Assembly (NCBI RefSeq): GCF_013087515.1
Contig: NZ_JABFCN010000070.1
Span: 1-64,000, forward strand
From: Rhizobium sophorae
GTDB lineage: Bacteria > Pseudomonadota > Alphaproteobacteria > Rhizobiales > Rhizobiaceae
Reading direction: 5' to 3'
Length of the DNA stretch: 64,000 nt
Below are positions 38,101 to 46,055 of this stretch, piece by piece. The notes under the pieces were generated by a model that was not told where the DNA came from, did no database searches, and worked only from the letters and a program-made list of their open reading frames with translations. A program made the position numbers and the translations under genes. Position 1 is the stretch's first letter. Each line of letters opens with the position of its first letter.

Positions 38101-38496
38101 ATCGACCTTGGAGACGATCGGTGCTTCGGCCGTTGCCGGCAGATCGCTGCGGATGCGGTCGATCGCATCCTTGGTGTCCTGGACAGCCTGCTCCGTCGGT
38201 ACTTCCATCCGGAACATGACGTTGGTCTGCGAGCTGCCGTCGGTCACCGTCGACTGGATTTCGTCGATGCCGGTGATGGAGGCGACCGCGTCTTCGATCT
38301 CCTTCGTCACCTGCATTTCGAGTTCGGCCGGCGAAGCGCCGCTCTGCGTCACGCTGATCGAGACGAGCGGCACGTCGATGTTCGGAAAGCGCGTGATTGG
38401 CAGCGTATTGAAAGACTGCATGCCGATGAAGACCAGCAGGCAGAAGGCCAGGAGCGGTGCAATGGGATTTCGAATGGACCAGGCTGAAAAATTCAT
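35170..38496 (-). CDS. RND efflux transporter, inner-membrane subunit (HAE1-type)
   Basis: 1108-residue RND pump with the usual 12-helix plan: helix 1 at about 9-27, a large periplasmic loop, a central membrane block, a second loop, and a C-terminal block. Family motifs include GASPAELEMQVTKEIEDAV, ILVDDAIVEIENI with paired acidic residues in TM4, and FGLTVAFSVFFSLMVARLITPMMAA. About 70 C-terminal residues form a charged cytoplasmic tail. It works with the upstream membrane-fusion protein; no outer-membrane factor is in the window. Substrate is unknown. Confidence 0.94.
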   Translation of the reverse strand: MNFSAWSIRNPIAPLLAFCLLVFIGMQSFNTLPITRFPNIDVPLVSISVTQSGASPAELEMQVTKEIEDAVASITGIDEIQSTVTDGSSQTNVMFRMEVPTEQAVQDTKDAIDRIRSDLPATAEAPIVSKVDVEGQAIQTFAVSSPAMSLEELSWFVDDTIKRSLQGQAGIGRVDRYGGADREVRIELTPDKLNAYGITAASVNQQLRGTNIDLGSGRGQVAGSEQAIRVLGDARNVADLANTTIGLPNGRFVKLSDLGVIKDTYEEPKSFSRFNATPVVTFGVFRSKGASEVSVAETVAENLDKVRAENPNVKIELIDDSVYFTYGNYEAAIHTLLEGALLAVIVVFLFLRNWRATLISAIALPLSAIPTFWVMDMMGFSLNLVSFLALTLATGILVDDAIVEIENIARHIKMGKTPYRAAIEAADEIGLAVIATTFTIIAVFVPVSFMPGIPGQYFIQFGLTVAFSVFFSLMVARLITPMMAAYLMRAEDAMDDHHDNDGLLMRGYTRLIRGTTGRWYTRYATLIVAFAFLVGSVLLLMQVPGSFLPPEDASRIVLSVELPPNARLDDTEKTTDAIYDRVKDINGVESVFVLGGASPKGDLELRRATITLALDKLDQSLVKKVVNDVLGDIPVVGAMLPKVEVHGRERPQWDIEKEVFAKLRDIPDVRILKLNDRGERDLSFNFLSKNDKDLNDAVGILESKLRADPLLANVSADGSLPRPELQVHPRMDEAARLGITPQQISETIRVATIGDVDAALAKISLDDRQIPIRVQAAVDMRRDLAAIRTLKIQTASGGTVPLASVANIDYSEGVSSIKRNNRYRVVSIGSDLPQGVALDTASARFREIVNGANIPASVRLAESGDTKVQTEMQQSFVNAMLMGLLLVLTVLILLFKDVIQPFTILFSLPLAIGGVAAGLILTSNPLSMPVMIGILMLMGIVTKNAILLVDFAIEMRHQGMSRVEAMVEAGRKRARPIIMTSIAMSAGMLPSALGVGEGGSFRAPMAIAVIGGIIVSTVLSLVVVPSFFLIMDDLSRLLGWAFGRLVGKKDDEELPLSREDLTRVTRENRGDIDSLEERLTAIEKPESKRKTANGNDTNVLRLPPFAAE

Positions 38497-38508
38497 CGGA
38501 TGGTCTCT

Positions 38509-39699
38509 TTAGTTGGAAGCCGGGGGCTGTTCACGCACCGGCGTGATGTGGTCGCCGTCGCGGACGTAAGCGCCCGCCTTGGCCACGACCTCGTCGCCGG
38601 TCTTCAATCCATCGATGACCTCGACATAGGCGCCGTCCTGGATGCCGGTCTCGATCTTGGCGAATTTCACGACGCCGTCCTCGACCTTGCGGGCGGAGGA
38701 GCCTTCGTTGCCGGTGAGGACCGCGGTCAGGGGAAGCGCTACGCCTTCAGTCTCGCGGACGACGATCTCGGCGCTGCCATACATGCCGGAGCGCGCCTTG
38801 CTGTCATCATCGATGGAGATATGGACGAGGCCGAGGCGGGTGACCGGATCGACGGTGGGCGAAACCAGGCGTACGGCACCGGAAAGCTTCTCACGGCTGC
38901 CGGAAAGCGAAATCGTTGCCTTCTGGCCGGCCATCATCCTGACGACGTCGCTTTCGGCGACCTCAGCGACAAGCTCGATATCGCCGTCGCGGATGATGGT
39001 GAACAGCGGATCGCCGTTGCCGGCGGCAATGGCGCCGACCTTGGCATTCTTCGCCGAGACCGTGCCGGCGACCGGCGTCTTCACATCGGTGCGCGCCAGT
39101 TTCAAATCCGCATCGGCGATCTGGCTGTCGAAGACCTTGAGATCGGCTTCGGACACCTCGATCGCCTGTTCGGCGGAGACAACGCGGGCATTGGCTGCGG
39201 CGGCAGTCGCATCGGCCTGTTCGACCTGGGCGGTGGAAACCGTGCCCTTCTTGACCATTTCCTGGGCGCGGGCCTGTTGCTGCCTTGCCTGTTCGGCATT
39301 GGCCTGCGCCTCGATGAGCTGGGCGCGCAGCTGGGCGAGGCTTGCCTCGCCTTTGGCCTTCGTCGCCATCATCTGGCTCTTCTCCAGGACTAGCGCGTCG
39401 TCATTGAGCGTCGCCAGCGTGCTTTCTGCCTGGACCTTGTCCCCGACATCGGCGTTCAGCGTGCGGATGGAGAGGCCTTCGACCTGCGGCTGAATATAGA
39501 CTTCCTCGACGGGCTTGACCGTTCCCGTGCCGATGACACGATCGACGAGCGTCCGGTTCACCGCCTTGGTGACGACGATCGCCGGCAGGTTCTGCTGCGG
39601 TTTTTCAACCGGCTCTTCCTGCGAAAATGCAGTGGATGCAGCAAGGGCCGCTGCAAAAAGAGTCGCGGCGCCTAGAATTCCAATCGGCTTGCGTACCAT
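38509..39699 (-). CDS. RND efflux membrane-fusion (periplasmic adaptor) protein
   Basis: 396-residue adaptor with a signal peptide of about 25 residues. It has the half-lipoyl pieces VEEVYIQPQVEGLSI and DVKTPVAGTVSAKNAKVG, a long coiled-coil hairpin between (about residues 105-190, rich in Ala, Glu and Gln), and a C-terminal beta domain with IDGLKTGDEVVAKAGAYVRDGD. It lies 12 bases upstream of the RND pump gene, in one operon. Confidence 0.93.
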   Translation of the reverse strand: MVRKPIGILGAATLFAAALAASTAFSQEEPVEKPQQNLPAIVVTKAVNRTLVDRVIGTGTVKPVEEVYIQPQVEGLSIRTLNADVGDKVQAESTLATLNDDALVLEKSQMMATKAKGEASLAQLRAQLIEAQANAEQARQQQARAQEMVKKGTVSTAQVEQADATAAAANARVVSAEQAIEVSEADLKVFDSQIADADLKLARTDVKTPVAGTVSAKNAKVGAIAAGNGDPLFTIIRDGDIELVAEVAESDVVRMMAGQKATISLSGSREKLSGAVRLVSPTVDPVTRLGLVHISIDDDSKARSGMYGSAEIVVRETEGVALPLTAVLTGNEGSSARKVEDGVVKFAKIETGIQDGAYVEVIDGLKTGDEVVAKAGAYVRDGDHITPVREQPPASN

Positions 39700-40041
39700 G
39701 CTTCTTCGTCCAATCTTATGATAAGGTTGGCCGAACTCGAGCGTCTGCCACTCAGCGCGCGATCAGGCCACTGCCCTTCCTGCATTCTCAGAGGTATCCG
39801 CCGATCCTTTGCCGTCTTCATCCCTCGCCGGCAAATTCGGCCTGTAGGTGGTATCGATTTGCTCGATCTACAAGTCCGGCAGAAAACAATTCCCCTTTAA
39901 GCAATAATAATTACCATTCCGACGTCAATCAATCACCGCAAGGTTATGTCAACATTACGAAGATTGATCGCGCTCATCCCTAAGACGTTTGACGCCCGAT
40001 AAATGCGACAGTTGCAAGGCGTTTTTTCCCACCTCGCGCGG
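39700..40041. other. Intergenic region upstream of the RND operon
   Basis: About 340 bases between the adaptor start and the terminator of the next minus-strand operon. It presumably carries the efflux promoter and is AT-rich around 39890-39960. No regulator gene is adjacent and no operator was recognised. Confidence 0.4.
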
Positions 40042-40076
40042 AAAAAACAAAACGCGCGGAAAGTCTTCCGCGCGTT
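40042..40076 (-). terminator. Terminator of the pyrimidine-type ABC importer operon
   Basis: Perfect 11-base arms aacgcgcggaa (40051-40061) and ttccgcgcgtt (40066-40076) with a 4-base loop. On the minus strand the stem is followed by ttgttttttcc. It lies 23 bases beyond the binding-protein stop. Confidence 0.92.
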
Positions 40077-40098
40077 TGCCTTCGCAATATTGCCGGAA

Positions 40099-41070
40099 CT
40101 ACTTGGAAGCGGCGTCGGTGATTTCGTGCGTCCAGGCGCCCGACGGCTCCTTGCTGATGATCTTCTGGTCGAGCAGCGCCTTTGCCGTGCGAGCATAAAG
40201 CGCCTCGTCCAGCTTGCCGGAGCTGTCGCCGACCAGCTTGGCGACTTCGCCCATCATGCGCTTCTGATGGTTCTCGTCCTGGCCGCCATTGTCCAGGACG
40301 ATCTCGGCGGCTTCGTCGGGATTCTCGGTCGCATATTTCCAGCCCTTCATCGAGGCGCGGACAAACTTGACCATTTTTTCCTTGAAGGCCGGGTCCTTCA
40401 GCTTGTCCTCCATCGCATAGAGGCCATCTTCGAGAAGGTCGTTGCCCATCTCGGTGTAGTTGAAGACCGTCAGTTCTTCCGGCTTGAAGCCGGCATCGAT
40501 CGCCTGCCAGTATTCGTTATAGGTCATGACGGAGATACAGTCGGCCTGCTTCTGGACGAGCGGCTGCACGTCGAAGCTCTGCTTCAGCACGGTAACGCCG
40601 TTCGGACCGCCTTCGGTCGACAGGCCGAGCTTGTTCATCCAGGCGAAGAAGGGATACTCGTTGCCGAAGAACCATACGCCGAGCGTGTGGCCTTTGAAGT
40701 CGGCTTCGGTCTTGACCGGGCCGTCCTTGCGGCAGACCATTTCCAGGCCTGATTTCTGATAGGGCTGGGCGATGTTGACGAGCGGTACGCCCTTTTCGCG
40801 GGCAACCAGGGCGCCGCCCATCCAGTCGACGATGACATCGGCGCCGCCGCCGGCAATTACCTGCTCGGGGGCGATATCAGGGCCGCCCGGCTTGATCTCG
40901 ACGTCGAGGCCTTCTTCCTTGTAGAAGCCTTTGTCCTTGGCGACATAATAACCGCCGAACTGGCTCTGCGTGACCCATTTCAGCTGCAGCACCACCTTGT
41001 CGGCGGCCATCGCATGGGCCGATGCAAGCGACATTGCGCTCGCCATCATTGCAACCATCAACTTTCTCAT
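40099..41070 (-). CDS. ABC transporter substrate-binding protein (NMT1/THI5-like)
   Basis: 323-residue periplasmic binding protein of the NMT1/THI5 type, with a signal peptide ending near residue 22 (AMA). It has LQLKWVTQSQFGGYYVAKDKGFYKEEGLDV, the family opening, GGADVIVDWMGGALVAREKG and LGVWFFGNEYPFFAWMNKLG. Relatives bind pyrimidine-like compounds such as formylaminopyrimidine (ThiY). Here the neighbours are pyrimidine-catabolism genes, so uracil, thymine or a reduced pyrimidine is a reasonable inferred ligand. It is the last gene of its operon. The open frame extends far upstream into the permease gene but is not real there. Confidence 0.9.
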   Translation of the reverse strand: MRKLMVAMMASAMSLASAHAMAADKVVLQLKWVTQSQFGGYYVAKDKGFYKEEGLDVEIKPGGPDIAPEQVIAGGGADVIVDWMGGALVAREKGVPLVNIAQPYQKSGLEMVCRKDGPVKTEADFKGHTLGVWFFGNEYPFFAWMNKLGLSTEGGPNGVTVLKQSFDVQPLVQKQADCISVMTYNEYWQAIDAGFKPEELTVFNYTEMGNDLLEDGLYAMEDKLKDPAFKEKMVKFVRASMKGWKYATENPDEAAEIVLDNGGQDENHQKRMMGEVAKLVGDSSGKLDEALYARTAKALLDQKIISKEPSGAWTHEITDAASK

Positions 41071-41129
41071 TTTCTTATCCTTACCCTCTGAAGTTATGCC
41101 CGGACCCTGTTTCTGGAGCCCGCGCGCGT

Positions 41130-42257
41130 CTAGCCACCACGGATAGACGGATGCCAGAACGTCACCGCCCGTTCGGTCAGGGCGATGATGCCATAGAAGA
41201 TCGAGCCGGCCAGCGCCGCGACGGCGATTTCCGCCCAGACCATGTCGACATTCATGCGGCCGATCTCTGTGGAGATACGGAAGCCCATGCCGACGATCGG
41301 CGTCCCGAAGAATTCCGCAACGATGGCACCAATCAGCGCCAGCGTCGAGTTGATCTTCAGTGCATTGAAAATGAAGGGCATTGCCGCTGGAAGCCTCAGT
41401 TTCACCAGCGTCTGCCAATAGCCGGAGGCATAGGTGCGCATCAGGTCGCGCTCCATGCTGCCGGAGGCGGCAAGGCCGGCGACGGTATTCACCAGCATCG
41501 GAAAGAAGGTCATGATGATGACGACGGCGGCCTTCGACGGCCAGTCGAAGCCGAACCACATGACCATGACAGGGGCGACGCCGATGATCGGCAGGGCCGA
41601 GACCATGTTGCCGATCGGCAGAAGGCCGCGGCGCAGGAAGGTGATGCGGTCGGCGAGCACCGCGACGACGAAGCCACTGAGGCAGCCGACGATATAACCG
41701 ATCAGTACCGCCTTGAAGATCGTCTGCCTGACGTCCGCGCCGAGGATCGGCAGCGACGCCATGAACCGCGCGCCGATGGCGCTCGGCGGCGGCAGCAGGA
41801 TGAAGGGGACGCCGGCGCCACGCGTGACCGCTTCCCAGAGAATGAGGATCCAGGCGCCGAAGATCGCCGGGATCAGGAGCTGGAGTGCTGACTTGCCGAA
41901 AGTGGTGACGGGCTGCAGTTTCGACAGTTCGGTGACGCATCGCCAGGCAAGCAGCCAGCAGGCGAAGAGCAGCAGGAAGAAACCCCGCGTCGCCGTGCCC
42001 TCGTTGCCGGAAAGAGCCGAAAGCAGCATCCAGGCGGCGCCATGCGCGCCGATAAACAGCACGGTGGCCCGATAGGCCGGCGGCTGCGGTGCGAATGACA
42101 GCAGGGCAGCCGCGATGACGATGGTGAAAATGAGGCTTGCCGTGCCGTCGTTGAGGGCGCGCGCCGCGCCCTCGGCCATAAGCGGCAGGGCCGTCAGCGC
42201 CCCGACGCAGAGGAGGAGGGCGACCACGCCTTGCCAGGAGAAGGTCAGATGTCTCAT
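41130..42257 (-). CDS. ABC transporter permease (long form)
   Basis: 375-residue permease of the nitrate/sulfonate/taurine (SsuC/ThiX) type. The N-terminal about 115 residues add four extra hydrophobic segments absent from the partner permease. The conserved core carries ILWEAVTRGAGVPFILLPPPS and the EAA loop YASGYWQTLVKLRLPAAMPFIFNALK. Its start overlaps the stop of the first permease gene by 4 bases, so the two are coupled. It probably forms a heterodimeric channel with it. Confidence 0.9.
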   Translation of the reverse strand: MRHLTFSWQGVVALLLCVGALTALPLMAEGAARALNDGTASLIFTIVIAAALLSFAPQPPAYRATVLFIGAHGAAWMLLSALSGNEGTATRGFFLLLFACWLLAWRCVTELSKLQPVTTFGKSALQLLIPAIFGAWILILWEAVTRGAGVPFILLPPPSAIGARFMASLPILGADVRQTIFKAVLIGYIVGCLSGFVVAVLADRITFLRRGLLPIGNMVSALPIIGVAPVMVMWFGFDWPSKAAVVIIMTFFPMLVNTVAGLAASGSMERDLMRTYASGYWQTLVKLRLPAAMPFIFNALKINSTLALIGAIVAEFFGTPIVGMGFRISTEIGRMNVDMVWAEIAVAALAGSIFYGIIALTERAVTFWHPSIRGG

Positions 42258-43183
42258 GCCGGCCTCCCGCCCATGGCGCGGTCGACGATCTTCGCGGCAA
42301 CGCCGACAATCGCAACCAGGATGCCCGCCAGCAGCGACCCGGCGACGAGGGCGGCCCAGATATCGATGGTCTGGCTGTAATAGGAGCCGGCGAGCAGCTT
42401 CGAACCGATGCCGGCAACGGCACCCGTCGGCAGCTCGCCGACGATGGCGCCGACCAGGCTGGCGGCGATCGCGACCTTCATCGAGGTGAAGAGGAAAGGG
42501 ATCGAGGCTGGAACGCGCAGCTTCCAGAACGTCTGCATCGGGCTGGCATAATAGGTGCGCATCAGGTCGAGATGCATGATTTCAGGCGAACGCAACCCCT
42601 TCACCATGCCGACGGCGACCGGAAAGAAGGAGAGGTAGGTGGAGATCAGCGCCTTGGAGACGAGGCGAGAAGCGTCGGAATCGAGGTTCAAAAGATGCGC
42701 AACGGCATTGTCGCCGGTCAGTACGTTGTAGGAGATGATGACGATCATCGGCGCGATGGCAAGGATCGGTATGGTCTGGCTCGCCACCAGCCAGGGCATC
42801 AGCGAGCGATCCATGGCGCGGTTATGGACGATCAGCACGGCAAGAAGGATGCCGAGCAGCATGCCGAAGCCGAAGCCGAGCAGGGTGGAGGAGAGGGTTA
42901 TCCAGCTGTGATAGACGAGGCTGCGATTGCTCGAAAGGCTGCGCAGAAAGGTGTTCTCATAGACGTTCTGCGCCACCTGATGCGGCGCCGGCAGGATCGG
43001 CTTTGGCTGCGCCAGCGTCTTGCCGATGAATTCGAGGGTCGACGGTGTGGCGCCGGCGCGGCCGTCCATGTCGCGCTGGAACGGCGCGTTCATCAGTATG
43101 GCGGCGACATACCAGATGACCACGAGGGCGAGCAGGATTGTGGTGACGGGGACGATCTTGTCCTTGAAGGTGTCGGGTTTCAC
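42254..43183 (-). CDS. ABC transporter permease
   Basis: 309-residue permease of the SsuC/TauC-like family with about six membrane segments. The EAA loop reads YYASPMQTFWKLRVPASIPFLFTSMK, followed by GAIVGELPTGAVAGIGSKL. It sits 63 bases after the ATPase gene and overlaps the second permease gene. Two different permeases in one operon suggest a heterodimer. Confidence 0.9.
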   Translation of the reverse strand: MKPDTFKDKIVPVTTILLALVVIWYVAAILMNAPFQRDMDGRAGATPSTLEFIGKTLAQPKPILPAPHQVAQNVYENTFLRSLSSNRSLVYHSWITLSSTLLGFGFGMLLGILLAVLIVHNRAMDRSLMPWLVASQTIPILAIAPMIVIISYNVLTGDNAVAHLLNLDSDASRLVSKALISTYLSFFPVAVGMVKGLRSPEIMHLDLMRTYYASPMQTFWKLRVPASIPFLFTSMKVAIAASLVGAIVGELPTGAVAGIGSKLLAGSYYSQTIDIWAALVAGSLLAGILVAIVGVAAKIVDRAMGGRPA

Positions 43184-43246
43184 AGCGACCGCCCCCAGAT
43201 ATTGGCGTTGAGCGTGCCGCTACGGGTAACCCTAGAACTCAACCGC

Positions 43247-44035
43247 CTAAACCTCATGGCTATGCCCCGTCCTCAGCCCTTCGCGGACGCGATGGGCGAT
43301 TGCCAGGAACTCGGGGGTTTCGCGGATGTCGAGCGGGCGTTCGGCCGGCAGGGTCGAGTCGATCACGTCGGTCACGCGGCCCGGGCGTGGAGACATCACC
43401 ACGATCTTGGTCGAGAGGTAGACCGCCTCGGGGATGGAATGGGTGACGAAGCAGATCGTCTTGTTGGTGCGGGTCCAGAGTTTCAGCAGCTCTTCGTTCA
43501 GATGGTCGCGGACGATCTCGTCCAGGGCGCCGAAGGGCTCGTCCATCAGCAGCAGGTCTGCGTCGAAGGCGAGCGCACGGGCGATTGAGGCGCGCTGCTG
43601 CATGCCGCCGGAAAGCTGCCAGGGGAATTTCTTCTCGAAACCCGAAAGACTGACGAGATCGAGCGCTTCGGCGATGCGCCGCGTCCGGTCGGCGCCGGAA
43701 TAGCCCATGATCTCCAGCGGCAGGGCGATGTTGTTTTCGATGGTGCGCCAGGGATAGAGCGCCGGCGCCTGGAAGACATAGCCGTAGGCGCGGGCCTTGC
43801 GAGCCTCTTCCGGTGTCATGCCGTTGATCGAGATCTCGCCCGAGGTGCTCTTTTCGAGATCGGCGATGACACGCAGGAAAGTGGTTTTGCCGCAGCCCGA
43901 CGGGCCGATGAAAGAGACGAAATCGCCCTTGCGGACATCGAGATTGACATTGCTCAGTGCACGCACCGGGCCGTCATTCGCCTGGTAGGTGAGACAGAGA
44001 TCCTTGGCGGATACGACGGAGGGTGCTTGCATCAA
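43247..44035 (-). CDS. ABC transporter ATPase (SsuB/TauB/ThiZ type)
   Basis: 262-residue ATPase. Walker A is GPSGCGKTTFLRVIADLE, the signature QLSGGMQQRASIARAL, Walker B LLLMDEPFGALDEIVR and the His switch in CFVTHSIPEAVYLS. The DEPFGALD sequence and the Q-loop YVFQAPALYPWRT are typical of nitrate/sulfonate/thiamine-precursor importers. It is the first gene of the importer operon. The start is ATG 44035 or the next codon. Confidence 0.92.
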   Translation of the reverse strand: MMQAPSVVSAKDLCLTYQANDGPVRALSNVNLDVRKGDFVSFIGPSGCGKTTFLRVIADLEKSTSGEISINGMTPEEARKARAYGYVFQAPALYPWRTIENNIALPLEIMGYSGADRTRRIAEALDLVSLSGFEKKFPWQLSGGMQQRASIARALAFDADLLLMDEPFGALDEIVRDHLNEELLKLWTRTNKTICFVTHSIPEAVYLSTKIVVMSPRPGRVTDVIDSTLPAERPLDIRETPEFLAIAHRVREGLRTGHSHEV

Positions 44036-44126
44036 TGCGACCAGTCTTGTTTTCGCCGCGGGAATGCGGTTTGCGTGCTATCATTACCGCCGGTTTTATC
44101 GACGACGCACTCCATGGAGGATGAGG

Positions 44127-44540
44127 ATGGACGTGACATCAAAGCCCACCTGCCACATCGTTCGCCCCAATCATGCCTATGACGGCAAGCAGGGGCTCAG
44201 CTATTTCCAAGGGGTCGCGGCCGAGACGGTCGGCGCCAAGGGCATCTGCATGCACCTCCTGACAATCCCGCCGGGCGTCCGCGCCAAGGCGCATCTGCAC
44301 GAGGCGCACGAGACGGCGATCTACATGCTCTCCGGCGAGGCCCATACCTGGTACGGAGACCGGCTCGAGCATCACGTCATCGTCCATGCCGGCGAACTTT
44401 TCTATATCCCGGCCGGCGTGCCGCACCTCCCGGCAAACCTCAGCAGCACGCCGTGTACGGCGATCATCGCCCGCACCGATCCGAACGAGCAGGAAAGCGT
44501 CGTGCTTCTGCCGGAGTTGGACGCTTTGGTACCGGCTTGA
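44127..44540 (+). CDS. Single-domain cupin protein
   Basis: 137-residue cupin. Motif 1 is represented by PPGVRAKAHLHEAHETAIYMLSGE, with His ligands in HLHEAHE, and motif 2 by GELFYIPAGVPHLPANL, ending with a further His. It is likely a metal-binding beta-barrel, possibly an isomerase or a small-molecule sensor; function cannot be assigned. It is the only plus-strand gene between the importer and hydA. ATG 44127 has ggaggatgag upstream; ATG 44121 would add two residues. Confidence 0.83.
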   Translation: MDVTSKPTCHIVRPNHAYDGKQGLSYFQGVAAETVGAKGICMHLLTIPPGVRAKAHLHEAHETAIYMLSGEAHTWYGDRLEHHVIVHAGELFYIPAGVPHLPANLSSTPCTAIIARTDPNEQESVVLLPELDALVPA

Positions 44541-44598
44541 GGTCATTGGCATGGAGGCAGCGGTCCCCGATTGATGGCCGTATCGTCATGCGCCATCG

Positions 44599-46053
44599 TC
44601 ATACGCCGCTTGCCGGAATGCCGCTGCGCTCCACTTTGCGCGGAGAGGTGATCTCCTTCCAAGTGGACAGAGCCTTGCTGACAGCCGTGACCGGCTCGCG
44701 CCGGACGAATTCGCCGTGGCCCTCGCGGGTCTTGATGGTGTTTTCCTCGATCGCGACAACGCCGCGCGTCAGCGTATAGCGCGGCAGGCCGGTCACCTCC
44801 TTGCCTTCGAAGACGTTGTAGTCGATCGCCGACTGCTGGGCCTTGGACGAGATGGTCTTGGAACGTTGCGGGTCCCAGACGACGATATCTGCATCGGCGC
44901 CGACAAGGATCGCGCCCTTCTTCGGATAGATGTTGAGGATCTTGGCGATGTTGGTCGAGGTGACGGCGACGAATTCGTTCATCGTCAGCCGGCCGGTGTT
45001 GACGCCATGGGTCCAGAGCATCGGCATGCGGTCTTCGAGGCCGCCGGTGCCGTTCGGGATCTTGGTAAAATCACTGAGCCCGAAGCGTTTCTGCGCCGTG
45101 GTGAAGGCGCAATGGTCGGTGGCGACGACCTGCAGCGAACCGGAGGCAAGGCCCGCCCAGAGTGAATCCTGATGTTGCTTGTTGCGGAAGGGCGGCGACA
45201 TCACCCGGCGCGCCGCGTGATCCCAGTCGGAGTTGGAATATTCGCTCTCGTCGAGCGTCAGGTGCTGGATCAGCGGTTCGCCATAGACGCGCATGCCCTT
45301 GGCACGGGCGCGGCGGATCGCCTCGTGCGCCTGTTCGCAGGAGGTGTGGACGATATAAACAGGACAGCCGGCCATGTCGGCGATCATGATGGCGCGGTTG
45401 GTGGCCTCACCCTCGACTTCCGCCGGGCGGGAGTAGGCATGCGCCTCGGGGCCGTTGTTGCCCTCGGCGAGCAGCTTGGCCGACATCGAGGCGACCACGT
45501 CGCCATTTTCGGCGTGCACCAGCGGCAGGGCGCCGAGTTCGGCGCAACGCTGGAAGGAGGCGAACATCTCGTCATCGTCGACCATCAGCGCGCCCTTATA
45601 GGCCATGAAGTGCTTGAAGGTGTTGATGCCCTTGTCGCGGACGATCGTCTCCATCTCCTTGAAGACCTGCTCGCTCCACCAGGTGACCGCCATGTGGAAG
45701 GAATAATCGCAATTGGCGCGGGTCGATTTGTTGTCCCACATGGTCAGCGCTTCGAGCAGCGACTGGCCGGGGGCGGGCAGGGCGAAATCGACCACCATGG
45801 TCGTGCCGCCGGAAAGGGCGGCGCGGGTGCCGCTCTCGAAATCGTCGGAAGAATAGGTGCCCATGAAGGGCATTTCGAGATGGGTGTGGGGATCGATGCC
45901 GCCGGGCATAATATAACAGCCGGAGGCGTCGAGTGTTTCGTCGCCCGAGAGGTTCGGACCAATCTCGACGATCTTGCCGCCGTCGATTTTCACGTCAGCC
46001 TTATAGGTCAGGTCGGCGGTGACGATGGTGCCGTTCTTGATGACTGTGGTCAT
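44599..46053 (-). CDS. hydA: Dihydropyrimidinase (D-hydantoinase type)
   Basis: 484-residue amidohydrolase that opens dihydrouracil or dihydrothymine to N-carbamoyl-beta-amino acids, the second step of reductive pyrimidine catabolism. Metal-binding HTHLEMPF lies near residue 59, the bridging carbamylated Lys is in FKHFMAYKGAL, and later metal ligands are in VHAENGD and YIVHTSCEQA. VVATDHCAF supplies the conserved Asp. The start MTTVIKNG is set by homology; 59 upstream codons are out of family. It lies 2 bases after the DUF559 gene in the amidohydrolase operon. Confidence 0.95.
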   Translation of the reverse strand: MTTVIKNGTIVTADLTYKADVKIDGGKIVEIGPNLSGDETLDASGCYIMPGGIDPHTHLEMPFMGTYSSDDFESGTRAALSGGTTMVVDFALPAPGQSLLEALTMWDNKSTRANCDYSFHMAVTWWSEQVFKEMETIVRDKGINTFKHFMAYKGALMVDDDEMFASFQRCAELGALPLVHAENGDVVASMSAKLLAEGNNGPEAHAYSRPAEVEGEATNRAIMIADMAGCPVYIVHTSCEQAHEAIRRARAKGMRVYGEPLIQHLTLDESEYSNSDWDHAARRVMSPPFRNKQHQDSLWAGLASGSLQVVATDHCAFTTAQKRFGLSDFTKIPNGTGGLEDRMPMLWTHGVNTGRLTMNEFVAVTSTNIAKILNIYPKKGAILVGADADIVVWDPQRSKTISSKAQQSAIDYNVFEGKEVTGLPRYTLTRGVVAIEENTIKTREGHGEFVRREPVTAVSKALSTWKEITSPRKVERSGIPASGV

Positions 46054-46055
46054 GA

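Noticed and set aside
38500..39393. Plus-strand 297-codon open frame over the efflux adaptor gene
   Set aside because: It is Asp/Gly-rich shadow sequence antisense to an adaptor gene with lipoyl and coiled-coil features.
43189..44126. Thiamine (TPP) riboswitch upstream of the ThiY-like importer
   Set aside because: The regions before the ATPase gene contain no recognisable THI-box sequence, and the neighbours point to pyrimidine breakdown rather than thiamine synthesis.
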